A DNA stretch of 64,000 nucleotides from Lactiplantibacillus brownii. Its GTDB lineage: Bacteria; Bacillota; Bacilli; Lactobacillales; Lactobacillaceae. Under the pieces are notes generated by a model. It saw only the letters and a program-made list of their open reading frames with translations. It had not been told where the DNA came from and made no database searches. Location of the stretch: the NCBI RefSeq assembly GCF_031085375.1, contig NZ_JAVCWF010000001.1, positions 2,108,001-2,172,000 on the forward strand, written 5' to 3'. Of the stretch, positions 43,931-51,927 are shown in pieces. How positions within the stretch are numbered: the stretch's first letter is position 1; each line of letters starts with the position of its first letter. The translations under genes were made by a program, and so were the position numbers.

Positions 43931-44938
43931 TTAACGTTGATAATCGACTTGATCAGCGGTCAACGGCCCGACTAATTCATGTGGGGTATAAGGTGCTTCC
44001 AAATAGCGCACCTCTGCTGGGGTTAATTTCAAATCTAGCGCCTTCACGGCACCACTTAAATGGTGCGCTTTTGTCGCGCCAATAATTGGTGCGGTTACCC
44101 CCGGCTTTTGTAACAACCACGCCAGTGCAACTTGGACACGATCAACATCATGCTTGGCCGCCACTTCACCAACGCGTTTGATAATTGGCATGTCGAGTGC
44201 TTTACTGGCATCATATTTTTCTCGGGCGACTTGATCCGTGGTATACCGCTTCGTTTCTCCCGACCAATCACGTGTTAGACGTCCAGAAGCTAATGGACTG
44301 TATGGTGTGACCGCAATATCTTGATCCAAACACAATGGCAACATTTCTCGCTCTTCTTCACGATACAACAAATTCAGGTGATTCTGCATAGATACAAACT
44401 TCGTCCAACCGTGTTGTTCAGCGACGGCTTGAGCTTTTTCAAATTGCCAAGCAAACATCGCCGACGCCCCAATATATCGAACTTTGCCAGCTTTCACAAG
44501 ATCATTCAAGGCTTCCATAGTCTCTTCAATTGGGGTGTGATAATCCCAGCGATGGATCACATACAAGTCAACATAGTCGGTCTGTAGTCGTTGTAAACTT
44601 TTATCGATCTGCGTCATGATAGCTTTACGTGATAATCCTGCCACATTCGGCGCCTTTTCAGGTGTAAAGAACACTTTCGTGGCCAAAACGATTTCATCAC
44701 GATGAGCTAGCTTCTTTAACGCTTGCCCAACGAAACGTTCACTATCCCCATGCGAATAAATATTGGCTGTGTCAAAAAAATTAATGCCAAAATCCAACGC
44801 CTGCTTGATGACTTGCTCACTTTTATCCGCATCGACTGCCCACGGAAACATGCCCGTGGACGCATTGCCAAATCCCATTGTCCCAAGACAAAGTCGTGAA
44901 ACATCTAATCCAGTATGACCTAATTTTGTATATTCCAT
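43931..44938 (-). CDS. Aldo/keto reductase (YdjG/AKR12-like)
   Basis: 335 aa AKR with the Asp/Tyr tetrad segment FFDTANIYSHGDSE, Lys in LATKVF, His in YVIHRWDYHTP, GASAMFAWQFEKA and cofactor segment GATKAHHLSGAV. It reduces aldehydes or ketones with NADPH. Last gene of the five-gene operon starting at 47570 (20-27 nt after the ABM gene). ATG at 44938; an in-frame TTG lies at 44944. Confidence 0.9.
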   Translation of the reverse strand: MEYTKLGHTGLDVSRLCLGTMGFGNASTGMFPWAVDADKSEQVIKQALDFGINFFDTANIYSHGDSERFVGQALKKLAHRDEIVLATKVFFTPEKAPNVAGLSRKAIMTQIDKSLQRLQTDYVDLYVIHRWDYHTPIEETMEALNDLVKAGKVRYIGASAMFAWQFEKAQAVAEQHGWTKFVSMQNHLNLLYREEEREMLPLCLDQDIAVTPYSPLASGRLTRDWSGETKRYTTDQVAREKYDASKALDMPIIKRVGEVAAKHDVDRVQVALAWLLQKPGVTAPIIGATKAHHLSGAVKALDLKLTPAEVRYLEAPYTPHELVGPLTADQVDYQR

Positions 44939-44964
44939 GTTCAAACTTCTTTCTAACTAAATCA

Positions 44965-45636
44965 TCATCTCGTCGCAAAAGTCAGTGGTCCATGATTGAC
45001 CAAGACATCCGGCTTAATTGCGGTTATCTTTTGCTGCACGATCAAAGGCTGACTCATTTGCTGAAACAACTTAAAGTTGACGGTTTGACACACTTGCTGA
45101 TAGGCAAGCGCATCGCGGTATACTTCAAATAAAACCAATTTTTGCGGTTCGGCTTGATCCTGACCTAAATAAGCAACGACTAACCCAGCGTCAGTTGTCA
45201 AGCCTTGGTGCATTTCACCTTTTAACCGGGTTTGCATTTCTGACAGCTTGGCGGCTTTAACCGTCATTTCTGTTAGGGCAACAAACTGATTTGTCGGTGC
45301 AATCTCCCGTATGGCAGGCGCTTGCTGTAACAAACACAACGGCGTTAAGGGACGCATTGACTGCTCAACCACGGCTTTTCCAGCCACCGTCTTAAAGGCT
45401 TGAAATTGTGATGATTGCGCGTGCCGTGCATAACTTGCTTGATCCCGGTACAATTCAAGCACTCGGTTCTCCAAGCCAGCGTCATCAACGTGACCGGTAT
45501 ACATTGCCAGCGTGCCAGGTTCCTGCTTAATTGAAGTCAACAGATTTTGCTGACCAATTTGCTTAAACGCTTGCCGCTCACTAGCCTTGATCTGTAACTT
45601 AAATAGTCTAAATAACGGTGCTTGCTCGATAATCAT
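44965..45636 (-). CDS. Double antibiotic-biosynthesis-monooxygenase (ABM) domain protein
   Basis: 223 aa made of two ABM-like ferredoxin-fold repeats: residues about 8-100 (EPGTLAMYTGHV, then ENRVLELYRDQASYARHAQSSQFQAFK) and 115-210 (GLVVAYLGQDQ, then QKLVLFEVYRDALAYQQVCQTVNFKLF). Such cofactor-free proteins oxygenate quinols or act as small binding proteins. Its place between an acetyltransferase and an AKR suggests metabolism of an aromatic or quinone compound; inferred only. Confidence 0.8.
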   Translation of the reverse strand: MIIEQAPLFRLFKLQIKASERQAFKQIGQQNLLTSIKQEPGTLAMYTGHVDDAGLENRVLELYRDQASYARHAQSSQFQAFKTVAGKAVVEQSMRPLTPLCLLQQAPAIREIAPTNQFVALTEMTVKAAKLSEMQTRLKGEMHQGLTTDAGLVVAYLGQDQAEPQKLVLFEVYRDALAYQQVCQTVNFKLFQQMSQPLIVQQKITAIKPDVLVNHGPLTFATR

Positions 45637-45662
45637 AGCCTTTCACACTCCTCGCGTAAAAA

Positions 45663-46247
45663 TTAGTTTAACGGGGCCAAGGGTCGGATTGTTTTAGCGG
45701 GTACCCCACCAACAATAGTGTTATCCGGCACGTCTTTTGTCACGACCGCCCCTGCGGCAACAACCACATTATTGCCGATATGCACGCCACCAATAATGGT
45801 CACATTGCCACCAATCCAAACATCGTCACCAATAGTAATCGGCTTAGTATAAGTAATTAAATATTTGGTACCATCCGTTCTGGTGCCAAACCTTTTGGTC
45901 GCGTCTAAGGCATGGGCACCGCAATACAATTTAGTATCTGGCGCAATAATGACCCGATCACCTAACGTAATTAAATTAGAATCTTGAAACGTACAGTTGC
46001 CATTGATGAAAACATCCTCACCAACCCGAATATGAGTGCCATAAATCGCACTAAAAGTGCCATTTATCACTAATCCAGTTCCTGCTTTTCCAAATAACTG
46101 CTGAATTGCGGTCGCCCGCGCATCAACATCCGACGTCGTATTAATCAAATTGACCAACTTCTTACCATGAGCCAACATTTCCTGCAATTCTGGATCGCGG
46201 TAATCGTAATCTTGTCCTGCCAATAGTTTTTCATGCTCAGTCATCAT
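45663..46247 (-). CDS. maa: Maltose/galactoside O-acetyltransferase family protein
   Basis: 194 aa left-handed beta-helix acetyltransferase. The N-terminal EHEKLLAGQDYDYRDPELQEML region is typical of Maa, followed by hexapeptide repeats (IRVGEDVFINGNCTF, ITIGDDVWIGGNVTIIGGVHIGNNVVVAAGAVVTKDV) and catalytic-type His in CGAHALD. It transfers acetyl from acetyl-CoA to a sugar or other hydroxyl compound. GGGAGG precedes the ATG. Third gene of the operon. Confidence 0.88.
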   Translation of the reverse strand: MMTEHEKLLAGQDYDYRDPELQEMLAHGKKLVNLINTTSDVDARATAIQQLFGKAGTGLVINGTFSAIYGTHIRVGEDVFINGNCTFQDSNLITLGDRVIIAPDTKLYCGAHALDATKRFGTRTDGTKYLITYTKPITIGDDVWIGGNVTIIGGVHIGNNVVVAAGAVVTKDVPDNTIVGGVPAKTIRPLAPLN

Positions 46248-46271
46248 GCTTAATTCCTCCCTTTATCCCCG

Positions 46272-47180
46272 TTACTGACCCATCAACTGTAACCAATTAC
46301 CACTAAAGATTTTTTGCTTCTGTGTCTCGGTAATCGCCATTTCATTGATGGCTTGTTCAATCACCGCAGTAGGCCCAACTGGTGGAATACCAAACGGGGC
46401 ATCCGTACCAAACAACAGATGATCCTCACCAAAGAAAGTCAAAGCAAGTGCCAAGGCTTGTGAGTTGCCTAAAATTGCCGTATCGACGTAAAACTTTTTA
46501 AAATCTGCGTAATTTTCAGCGGATTGAATATATTTAATCCGCTGACTAAAATAAGGCACCATTGCGCCAGCATGATGAACAATGACTTTCAAATTGGGAT
46601 ATTTACGGAAATAATGCGCAGCCACCAGACCATTCATGGCTTGTGTTAGTTCATATTCCCAACTAAAAGTGAGATTATTGTCGGTCTTATGTGCATCAAA
46701 TACCGGATGAAGCCAAATTGGCAATTGTAAGCGTGCCAGCTTTTCAAAAATCGGTTCATATTCTGGTGCAGTGATTGGTTGACCCAATGCTTGTGTAAAT
46801 AGCTGTACGCCAACCAACTCAGTTGAACCCACGACTTGCTCGTCAATCAGCTTCAGCGCTGCAGGCACATTATTCAACGGCAACATTGCTACACCAGCTG
46901 GAAAAATGGTCTGATTTTCTCTAACTAGACTTGCCAGCTCATCGTTCGCCGCCCAACACAACTCCGCCGCTTGATCAGCTGCCACAAAATCTTCTGGATT
47001 TAAATTCACCATCGATAAAATCTGTTGATGGTCATTAGGGATACTAGCAATATGTTGAGTTAAATCCGTTAGCAAAGGATTCTTCATATATGGAAAATGA
47101 GCCAAAATATGTGGTTCAATCTGTTGCATTTTCGTTAAAAATTTGGGTGGTAAAACATGTGCGAAAACATCAATTTTCAC
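46272..47180 (-). CDS. Amidohydrolase family protein (ACMSD-like)
   Basis: 302 aa TIM-barrel amidohydrolase of the 2-amino-3-carboxymuconate semialdehyde decarboxylase group. Ligand candidates: His in PIWLHPVFD, His in VHHAG and Asp in LFGTDAPFG. The usual N-terminal HxH is FAH here (IDVFAHVLP), so the first metal His is missing. The group mostly decarboxylates aromatic acids without oxygen. Second gene of an operon with DUF2255, acetyltransferase, ABM and AKR genes. Confidence 0.82.
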   Translation of the reverse strand: MKIDVFAHVLPPKFLTKMQQIEPHILAHFPYMKNPLLTDLTQHIASIPNDHQQILSMVNLNPEDFVAADQAAELCWAANDELASLVRENQTIFPAGVAMLPLNNVPAALKLIDEQVVGSTELVGVQLFTQALGQPITAPEYEPIFEKLARLQLPIWLHPVFDAHKTDNNLTFSWEYELTQAMNGLVAAHYFRKYPNLKVIVHHAGAMVPYFSQRIKYIQSAENYADFKKFYVDTAILGNSQALALALTFFGEDHLLFGTDAPFGIPPVGPTAVIEQAINEMAITETQKQKIFSGNWLQLMGQ

Positions 47181-47192
47181 GATTAAATCCCC

Positions 47193-47570
47193 CTACTTTA
47201 AATCCAAGCGAACAGTCGCACTCACCGGGCCAGCCGCTAACATCGGTGGTAAGTATGGACTACCCGCGTACTTCTTTTCATAAGCTTGACTAATGGCCTG
47301 TGTCAATTGATCATCCGTCGTTACTGGCTGGTAACGAACCTCGTATTGTTGACCAGCCAACGCAATGCGGCCTGCTTGTTGCTGTCTTGCTGATTGATAC
47401 CAACGGGATTGTTGCCCATTCCAAGCACGCACATATAAATCGTCACCTACGACTACTGACCAAATCCAAGTGGGAGTCCCATAGGTTTTGCCATTCTGAT
47501 AAAAAGGTGAAACATGCATATCATCTGCCGTAGCAAATGCTTTCAGTTGTTTTGGCGTCCAATTGCTCAT
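47193..47570 (-). CDS. DUF2255 family protein
   Basis: 125 aa: WTPKQLKAFATADDMHVSPF, then TPTWIWSVVVGDDLYVRAWNGQQSRWYQSARQQQAGRIAL, the pattern of DUF2255, whose fold resembles the flavin-reductase/nitroreductase (DUF385) beta-barrels. Possibly binds a flavin-like cofactor; not shown. First gene of the five-gene operon, divergent from the LysR gene with about 118 bp between. Confidence 0.8.
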   Translation of the reverse strand: MSNWTPKQLKAFATADDMHVSPFYQNGKTYGTPTWIWSVVVGDDLYVRAWNGQQSRWYQSARQQQAGRIALAGQQYEVRYQPVTTDDQLTQAISQAYEKKYAGSPYLPPMLAAGPVSATVRLDLK

Positions 47571-47630
47571 TTTTGTCTCCTCCTCAAGTCCAACGCTTTG
47601 ACAACATCATACGGGCGATTAATAATAATG

Positions 47631-47667
47631 TAAAATGCTTAGTTTTTATGCTTTATCATGCATTTTA
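47631..47667. promoter_or_regulatory. Candidate LysR binding site in the divergent region
   Basis: Inverted repeat TAAAATGC (47631-47638) and GCATTTTA (47660-47667), 21 nt apart, between the LysR gene and the DUF2255 operon. Position fits autoregulation and control of the operon. Confidence 0.5.
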
Positions 47668-47688
47668 TGTATGTTTGTGGAGGAAGCT

Positions 47689-48579
47689 ATGGATACTCGT
47701 TTATTACATTATTTTACGGTATTGACCCGTGTCGGAAATATTACCAAAGCGGCAAATGAATTGCACACTACGCAACCCACGCTATCGCGCCAATTAAAAG
47801 AACTCGAAGCTGAGATTGGCACTCAACTCTTCATCCGCGGTAAACGCGCGATTACTTTAACCGACGCTGGCGTTTTATTTGAACAACGGGCACAGACCAT
47901 TTTGAACTATCTCGACCAAACGCGCCAAGATCTGCATGCTCAAAAACATGGCTTAGCTGGAACCTTGCGCATCGGTTGCGTCGAAAGTCGCCTTTCTAGT
48001 CATGTCGCTGATTGGGTCGCAACTTTTCAGCAACAACATCCCAATGTTCAGTTCTCACTATTTGGTGCCGACGGTAATTCTATTCGTAACCAACTGGATC
48101 AAGGTAAGCTAGATGTCGGCTTCTTGCTGGAACCCGTTGAATCAGCCAAATACTTTTCACATGTCATTCCAGTCACTGAAACTTGGGGACTAATCATGGC
48201 GAAATCGGCGCCACTGGCTAGTCATGCCGCTATTACCGGTGCCGATTTAACCGGCATTCCGCTGATTGGCTCACGCCGCAGTATTGTAATCAATCAAATT
48301 GCGACTTGGCTACACGTTGATTCCGACAGTCTTAACCTACGTGGTGAGCGTAATTTAGAGAATAACGTCATCCCATTAATGACCAATCATGGCTATTATG
48401 ATATTGGTATTGACGGTGTGCTAGACTTTTATCCACAAGGACCGCTCACTTTCGTTCCCTTTAAACCCATTAGTCAGACACGCCATACCCTCATCTGGCG
48501 AAAGAATCAGCAGCCCTCACCGATTGCTCAAGCTTTCATTGATGACGTCACGGCACAGATTCGGACAATGCCAATTTAA
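47689..48579 (+). CDS. LysR family regulator
   Basis: 296 aa: N-terminal HTH (LLHYFTVLTRVGNITKAANELHTTQPTLSRQLKELEAEIGTQLFIRG) and a C-terminal periplasmic-binding-like effector domain (GTLRIGCVESRLSS, GKLDVGFLLEPVE). The ATG at 47689 follows TGGAGGAAGCT. Divergent from the DUF2255/amidohydrolase operon and probably its activator in response to an unknown ligand. Confidence 0.92.
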   Translation: MDTRLLHYFTVLTRVGNITKAANELHTTQPTLSRQLKELEAEIGTQLFIRGKRAITLTDAGVLFEQRAQTILNYLDQTRQDLHAQKHGLAGTLRIGCVESRLSSHVADWVATFQQQHPNVQFSLFGADGNSIRNQLDQGKLDVGFLLEPVESAKYFSHVIPVTETWGLIMAKSAPLASHAAITGADLTGIPLIGSRRSIVINQIATWLHVDSDSLNLRGERNLENNVIPLMTNHGYYDIGIDGVLDFYPQGPLTFVPFKPISQTRHTLIWRKNQQPSPIAQAFIDDVTAQIRTMPI

Positions 48580-48599
48580 ATTTTAGGAGTTGACCTATT

Positions 48600-48692
48600 T
48601 TGTCAAATCAGCAAAAATCATGGTGGGGTGCGCCGCGAACCATCACTAACTTGATTGCCAACCGCAAAATTTCGTGGTTGGATTTGGATTAA
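48600..48692 (+). pseudogene. Remnant of a low-temperature-requirement A (LtrA) gene
   Basis: A TTG start with TAGGAG site opens a 30-codon frame reading SNQQKSWWGAPRTITNL and ending NRKISWLDLD. The end corresponds to the RKxxWLELFxDLVFV start of LtrA membrane proteins, but a stop follows and no downstream helices remain. So the 5' end and ribosome site survive and the rest is deleted. It lies 20 nt behind the LysR gene. Confidence 0.6.
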
Positions 48693-48700
48693 TCAGAATT

Positions 48701-48752
48701 AAAAAAATTCGCTAAGCTGACCAATAAATTTAGGTTGCTTAGCGAATCTTTT
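48701..48752. terminator. Bidirectional terminator between convergent genes
   Basis: ATTCGCTAAGC / GCTTAGCGAAT stem with A- and T-rich flanks, between the LysR/LtrA-remnant transcript and the minus-strand SOS operon. Confidence 0.85.
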
Positions 48753-48760
48753 GTCTCATA

Positions 48761-49108
48761 TTAATCTGGATCACTATGATATCTAGTGGGTCGTGCATGG
48801 CCGTGCTCTAAATCATGCACGATATTGGTTCCTGGATGGACTAAATGATGCGTATCACGGAATTCAATCGTTAATTGTGTATGCGCTTTTAAATCCGCTA
48901 ATACGGTTTGATAAAGTGCTGGGTCATGCGGCAGTTCCAATAGTTCATAACTATGTAGCAATTTTTCATTGGCTCGCTGCGCTTGTAAAAAGAAGCCATA
49001 GCAGTCAAACAAATGATTATCCACAATCATCAAATGATATCGCCATTGATAACGCCGCAAAAAGTAATGATCAAAATTAGCGCATAACGTCTCAGATTCT
49101 TTTAGCAA
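48761..49108 (-). CDS. Hypothetical protein of the SOS operon (115 aa)
   Basis: Soluble protein rich in His, Tyr and Leu (NFDHYFLRRYQWRYHLMIVDNHLFDCYGFFLQAQR), with a His/Asp-rich C-terminus (HDLEHGHARPTRYHSDPD). AGGGGG lies 6 nt before the TTG at 49108, and the gene begins before the polymerase stop at 49119 is fully cleared (10-nt gap), so it is translated from the same transcript. Family not recognised; its position suggests an accessory role in translesion synthesis. Confidence 0.68.
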   Translation of the reverse strand: MLKESETLCANFDHYFLRRYQWRYHLMIVDNHLFDCYGFFLQAQRANEKLLHSYELLELPHDPALYQTVLADLKAHTQLTIEFRDTHHLVHPGTNIVHDLEHGHARPTRYHSDPD

Positions 49109-49118
49109 AATAATCCCC

Positions 49119-50411
49119 CTAAGCTTGATGACCACCGACTAATTTCGAACGATCAATGGCCGTTCCGGCAGCCGTTTTACTATAGCCACGCACAATCGCG
49201 CCATAACCATACCGACTTCTAATTTGATCAATTGTATGTTCCAATTGTAAATTGGCCTCGTCGCGGCGTTGATTGCTAAATAACGACAGCTGTAAACTAT
49301 TGGGCTTACTGATTCGGTTAACACGCACCCCTAAATTGCGCAACGCATTGCCCTGCCAACGCTTTTCAAATAAGTATTGCACCGCTCGTATTAACTCATT
49401 GGTTTGATTGGTGGGATCAATCTTAGTCTGCGTACTCCAACCGTGTTGTCCCTGTTCATCAGGTTCTGAAAAGCCAACCTGCACACTGATTACCTCACCT
49501 AAAACATCGTGTTGACGGAGTCGTGTTGCGACTTGATCAGCAATTTCAAACAAAACTGTTTCAATGTCTGCTTGAGTCGTATAGTCGCGCATCAAAACTT
49601 GGCTATTGCCATAACCTTTGTTTTCAGCGTGCGGTACATAACGCTTAGCTAAATCGGAATAATCGATGCCCCAACTATGAAAATAAAGGGCATCACCTAA
49701 GACGCCAAACTTTTGATGGAGTTTCTTGCGGTCAAACTGAGCCAATTCGCCAATATTGTGAATTCCCAGCCGATTTAATTTGTCCGCTGTTTTACCACCA
49801 ATCGACCAAAAATCAGTCAGTGGCGCAATTTGCCACAGCTTCGTTCGGACCACATCATAGCCCCATTCTGCTCGCCACGGGGCCTGTTCTTTAGCCTCAT
49901 TATCCAATGCCAGCTTTGCCATCAAAGGATTGGGACCAATACCAACGGTCGTCACGATCCCAGTCTCATTGAAAACTTTCGTTTGAATTTGCGCCGCAAT
50001 AGCACGATTAGAACCAAAAAGTCGATGGCTGTGTGTCACATCAATGAAAGCTTCATCAATACTATAAACGTACCAATGCTGATCATCTGTAAATTGGCGA
50101 AAAATCTGATTGATGCGATAATTTAATTCAATGTAATCTCGCATGTGTGGTGCGACCAATTCAATAGCCATATTTGGTTTAATTTCATATTTTCGGGTGC
50201 CTAAACGAACATTATAATCACGTTTAGTATCGGGTGAAGCCGCTAAAATCAGTCCGCCTTGTGATTCTGCACGTGATAAGACTGCAATCTTCGCTGCCAA
50301 TGGAAATTCGCCGCGTCGAATCGCTTCGGTACTGGCAAAAAAGCTTTTGCAATCAATACACATGATGTCACGAACCGGTAACCGACTAGGATCATCGAGT
50401 GGTGTCGTCAT
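49119..50411 (-). CDS. umuC: Y-family DNA polymerase (UmuC/UvrX-like)
   Basis: 430 aa translesion polymerase of the Gram-positive UmuC/UvrX group. Catalytic carboxylates: IMCIDCKSFFAS (first Asp) and YSIDEAFIDVT (SIDE motif). GIGPNPLMAKLALD and DFWSIGGKTADKLNRLGI (helix-hairpin-helix) follow, then the little finger with QVGFSEPDE. The ATG at 50411 overlaps the YolD stop region, showing translational coupling. LexA-controlled through the promoter at 50812-50840. Confidence 0.92.
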   Translation of the reverse strand: MTTPLDDPSRLPVRDIMCIDCKSFFASTEAIRRGEFPLAAKIAVLSRAESQGGLILAASPDTKRDYNVRLGTRKYEIKPNMAIELVAPHMRDYIELNYRINQIFRQFTDDQHWYVYSIDEAFIDVTHSHRLFGSNRAIAAQIQTKVFNETGIVTTVGIGPNPLMAKLALDNEAKEQAPWRAEWGYDVVRTKLWQIAPLTDFWSIGGKTADKLNRLGIHNIGELAQFDRKKLHQKFGVLGDALYFHSWGIDYSDLAKRYVPHAENKGYGNSQVLMRDYTTQADIETVLFEIADQVATRLRQHDVLGEVISVQVGFSEPDEQGQHGWSTQTKIDPTNQTNELIRAVQYLFEKRWQGNALRNLGVRVNRISKPNSLQLSLFSNQRRDEANLQLEHTIDQIRSRYGYGAIVRGYSKTAAGTAIDRSKLVGGHQA

Positions 50412-50787
50412 GGGACCACCACTTTTCAGCAGTTGGAATTTCAACGTAACGTAACTCATCAAGATGAAAGAACTTGACGCTATCATTAGCTAGTTGCAAG
50501 TAGATTTGATCTCCTTGATAGCCCGCTACTTGCCCGTGATATTCAGCCGTGAAACAATTATTTTCTAACGTATCACTTTGAACTATGACCGCCTGCCCGG
50601 TCTTCCAGGCTTTTTGTAGATTAGCACTGATTTGGGTCACAGGCATTTCAGGCTTAACTTCGCGAGGTCGGGTTTGTTTGCCGACACTTTCCATGTAAGC
50701 ACTGTGATCCGATAAAATCCACCCCATCCATTTAAGCATGCCACGATCATCGTACAACCACTTTTCACGTGGGACAATTCGTTCCAT
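50392..50787 (-). CDS. YolD-like protein
   Basis: 131 aa YolD family protein, usually encoded next to UmuC-like polymerases in Firmicutes and thought to help or regulate them. It has the KWMGWILSDHSAYM segment, then LQKAWKTGQAVIVQ and YLQLANDSVKFFHLDELRYVEI (the beta-rich YolD core). It overlaps the polymerase start by 20 bp. ATG at 50787 after AAAGGTCGGTGA; an in-frame GTG lies at 50796. Confidence 0.88.
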   Translation of the reverse strand: MERIVPREKWLYDDRGMLKWMGWILSDHSAYMESVGKQTRPREVKPEMPVTQISANLQKAWKTGQAVIVQSDTLENNCFTAEYHGQVAGYQGDQIYLQLANDSVKFFHLDELRYVEIPTAEKWWSHDDTTR

Positions 50788-50811
50788 TAAAATCACCGAC
50801 CTTTATCCATA

Positions 50812-50840
50812 ATTATACGAACACACGTTCTAAAGGTCAA
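50812..50840 (-). promoter_or_regulatory. LexA-controlled SOS promoter
   Basis: Minus strand -35 TTGACC (50835-50840), 17-bp spacer, -10 TATAAT (50812-50817). Inside the spacer lies GAACGTGTGTTC (50819-50830), matching the Gram-positive LexA/DinR box (GAAC-N4-GTTC). Repression until DNA damage is expected. The rest of the gap to 51008 holds nothing recognised. Confidence 0.88.
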
Positions 50841-51008
50841 GTAAAACCAAAGCTAAAATGCCAATTTTATTACACCGCTTTAAGTCTTGAGTACTGAACT
50901 AATAACAGCTAGTCAGGTTAATTTTCCCGATTTCTTGCTACCAAATGATCACTTAATTCATCATTGACAGCTTCGCAGACATTGCTAATTTTTTCTGTCA
51001 TCAGCGAC

Positions 51009-51044
51009 AAAAAAAGTCTCTGAAAATATCCAGAGACACTTTTC
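51009..51044 (-). terminator. Terminator of the MerR-OYE fusion gene
   Basis: Minus-strand GTGTCTCTG / CAGAGAC hairpin with seven T, about 70 nt after the stop codon. Confidence 0.8.
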
Positions 51045-51111
51045 AAAGCCACAGCATTTTCAGGCATAAACTCAATCGCCCGTGGACAAGTTGCCCATAT
51101 TTTCCCAGAAT

Positions 51112-51687
51112 CTATTTAACAATGTCAAACCAATCACCGGAATCTTGCAGCATTTGCCACAACCTATCTGGCAACTTCATATCGGCCAATTGCGAGAGTT
51201 GCAACTGTTGCTGAATAGCTGCAGTTGCCCCCGTTTTAACTTTCTCAGCCCAATCCGGATTCATAATTAAACCATGTGCAATTGCTGCAAGATCCAAGCC
51301 TTCATCCAAGGCTTCTTCGGCCTGATCTGGTGTATCTAATGAACCAGCAGAAATCAACGGAATACGGTGATCAACATATTTAACCAGCATTTGAAGATAA
51401 GTTTCATCCCGATCTGTACTGCCAATAGGCTTGGAAGTCAGCACATTGTTCAAAGTCACATGAACATAATCCACATCGTGCTGGATTAACTCATCAATCA
51501 ATGCTTCCATTGACAACCCGGCATCCTTTAGACATTTCACTAAAAATAGCCAGTTTAAATCATTGGGACGATAATCTCGATAACCATTTTTGTCACGTTT
51601 AACTGGCGGAATCACGCCAATTCGTTCATAGTAACGCAGCGTATCAGCTGAAAATCCAATTAGATTGGAGACATCTTTTCTATTCAT
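51112..51687 (-). CDS. MerR helix-turn-helix fused to the C-terminal part of an Old Yellow Enzyme
   Basis: 191 aa chimera. Residues 1-62 are an AdhR-like MerR winged helix (DVSNLIGFSADTLRYYERIG, NDLNWLFLVKCLKDAGLSME) with Cys52 at the sensing position. Residues 66-155 read as the end of an NADH:flavin oxidoreductase barrel: DYVHVTLNNVLTSKP, then ISAGSLDTPDQAEEALDEG and AHGLIMNPDWAEKV; the usual GR of the FMN loop is AH. About 250 N-terminal residues of the enzyme are absent, so catalysis is unlikely. An in-frame deletion joining neighbouring genes is the simplest origin; a new regulator is the alternative. Has its own MerR-type promoter. Confidence 0.75.
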   Translation of the reverse strand: MNRKDVSNLIGFSADTLRYYERIGVIPPVKRDKNGYRDYRPNDLNWLFLVKCLKDAGLSMEALIDELIQHDVDYVHVTLNNVLTSKPIGSTDRDETYLQMLVKYVDHRIPLISAGSLDTPDQAEEALDEGLDLAAIAHGLIMNPDWAEKVKTGATAAIQQQLQLSQLADMKLPDRLWQMLQDSGDWFDIVK

Positions 51688-51720
51688 GAGCGCTCACCAA
51701 CTTCCTTGATTGATGTCCTC

Positions 51721-51751
51721 ATCATAAACCCTGCACCTAACTCCCTAGCAA
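51721..51751 (-). promoter_or_regulatory. MerR-type promoter of the fusion gene
   Basis: Minus strand -35 TTGCTA (51746-51751), 19-bp spacer, -10 TATGAT (51721-51726). The spacer has a loose repeat around CCTAACTCCCTAG, recalling the CCTTAG-class sites. Suggests autoregulation or inherited control. Confidence 0.6.
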
Positions 51752-51786
51752 GGAAAAGATTTAACAATTTAAAAATAGGTCATTAA

Positions 51787-51842
51787 AAAGGCGCTCACTT
51801 CAATGATTGGAAGTTGTGCCATCATTGAAGTGAGCGTCTTTT
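51787..51842. terminator. Terminator of the NmrA-like/MerR operon
   Basis: Long stem (gcgctcacttcaatgat / tcattgaagtgagcgt) with a 14-nt loop and A/T tracts on both sides. Confidence 0.88.
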
Positions 51843-51927
51843 AATTAACCTTAGTGTTTCCAAATGTGACCTGAAAGTTCTAATTTAAACGTACCGACTG
51901 TGACGCTTATCTTTTAACGGTTTAATT

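Noticed and set aside
48793..49080. 95-codon plus-strand frame
   Set aside because: Fully antisense to the 115-aa SOS operon gene, which has a proper ribosome site and operon context.
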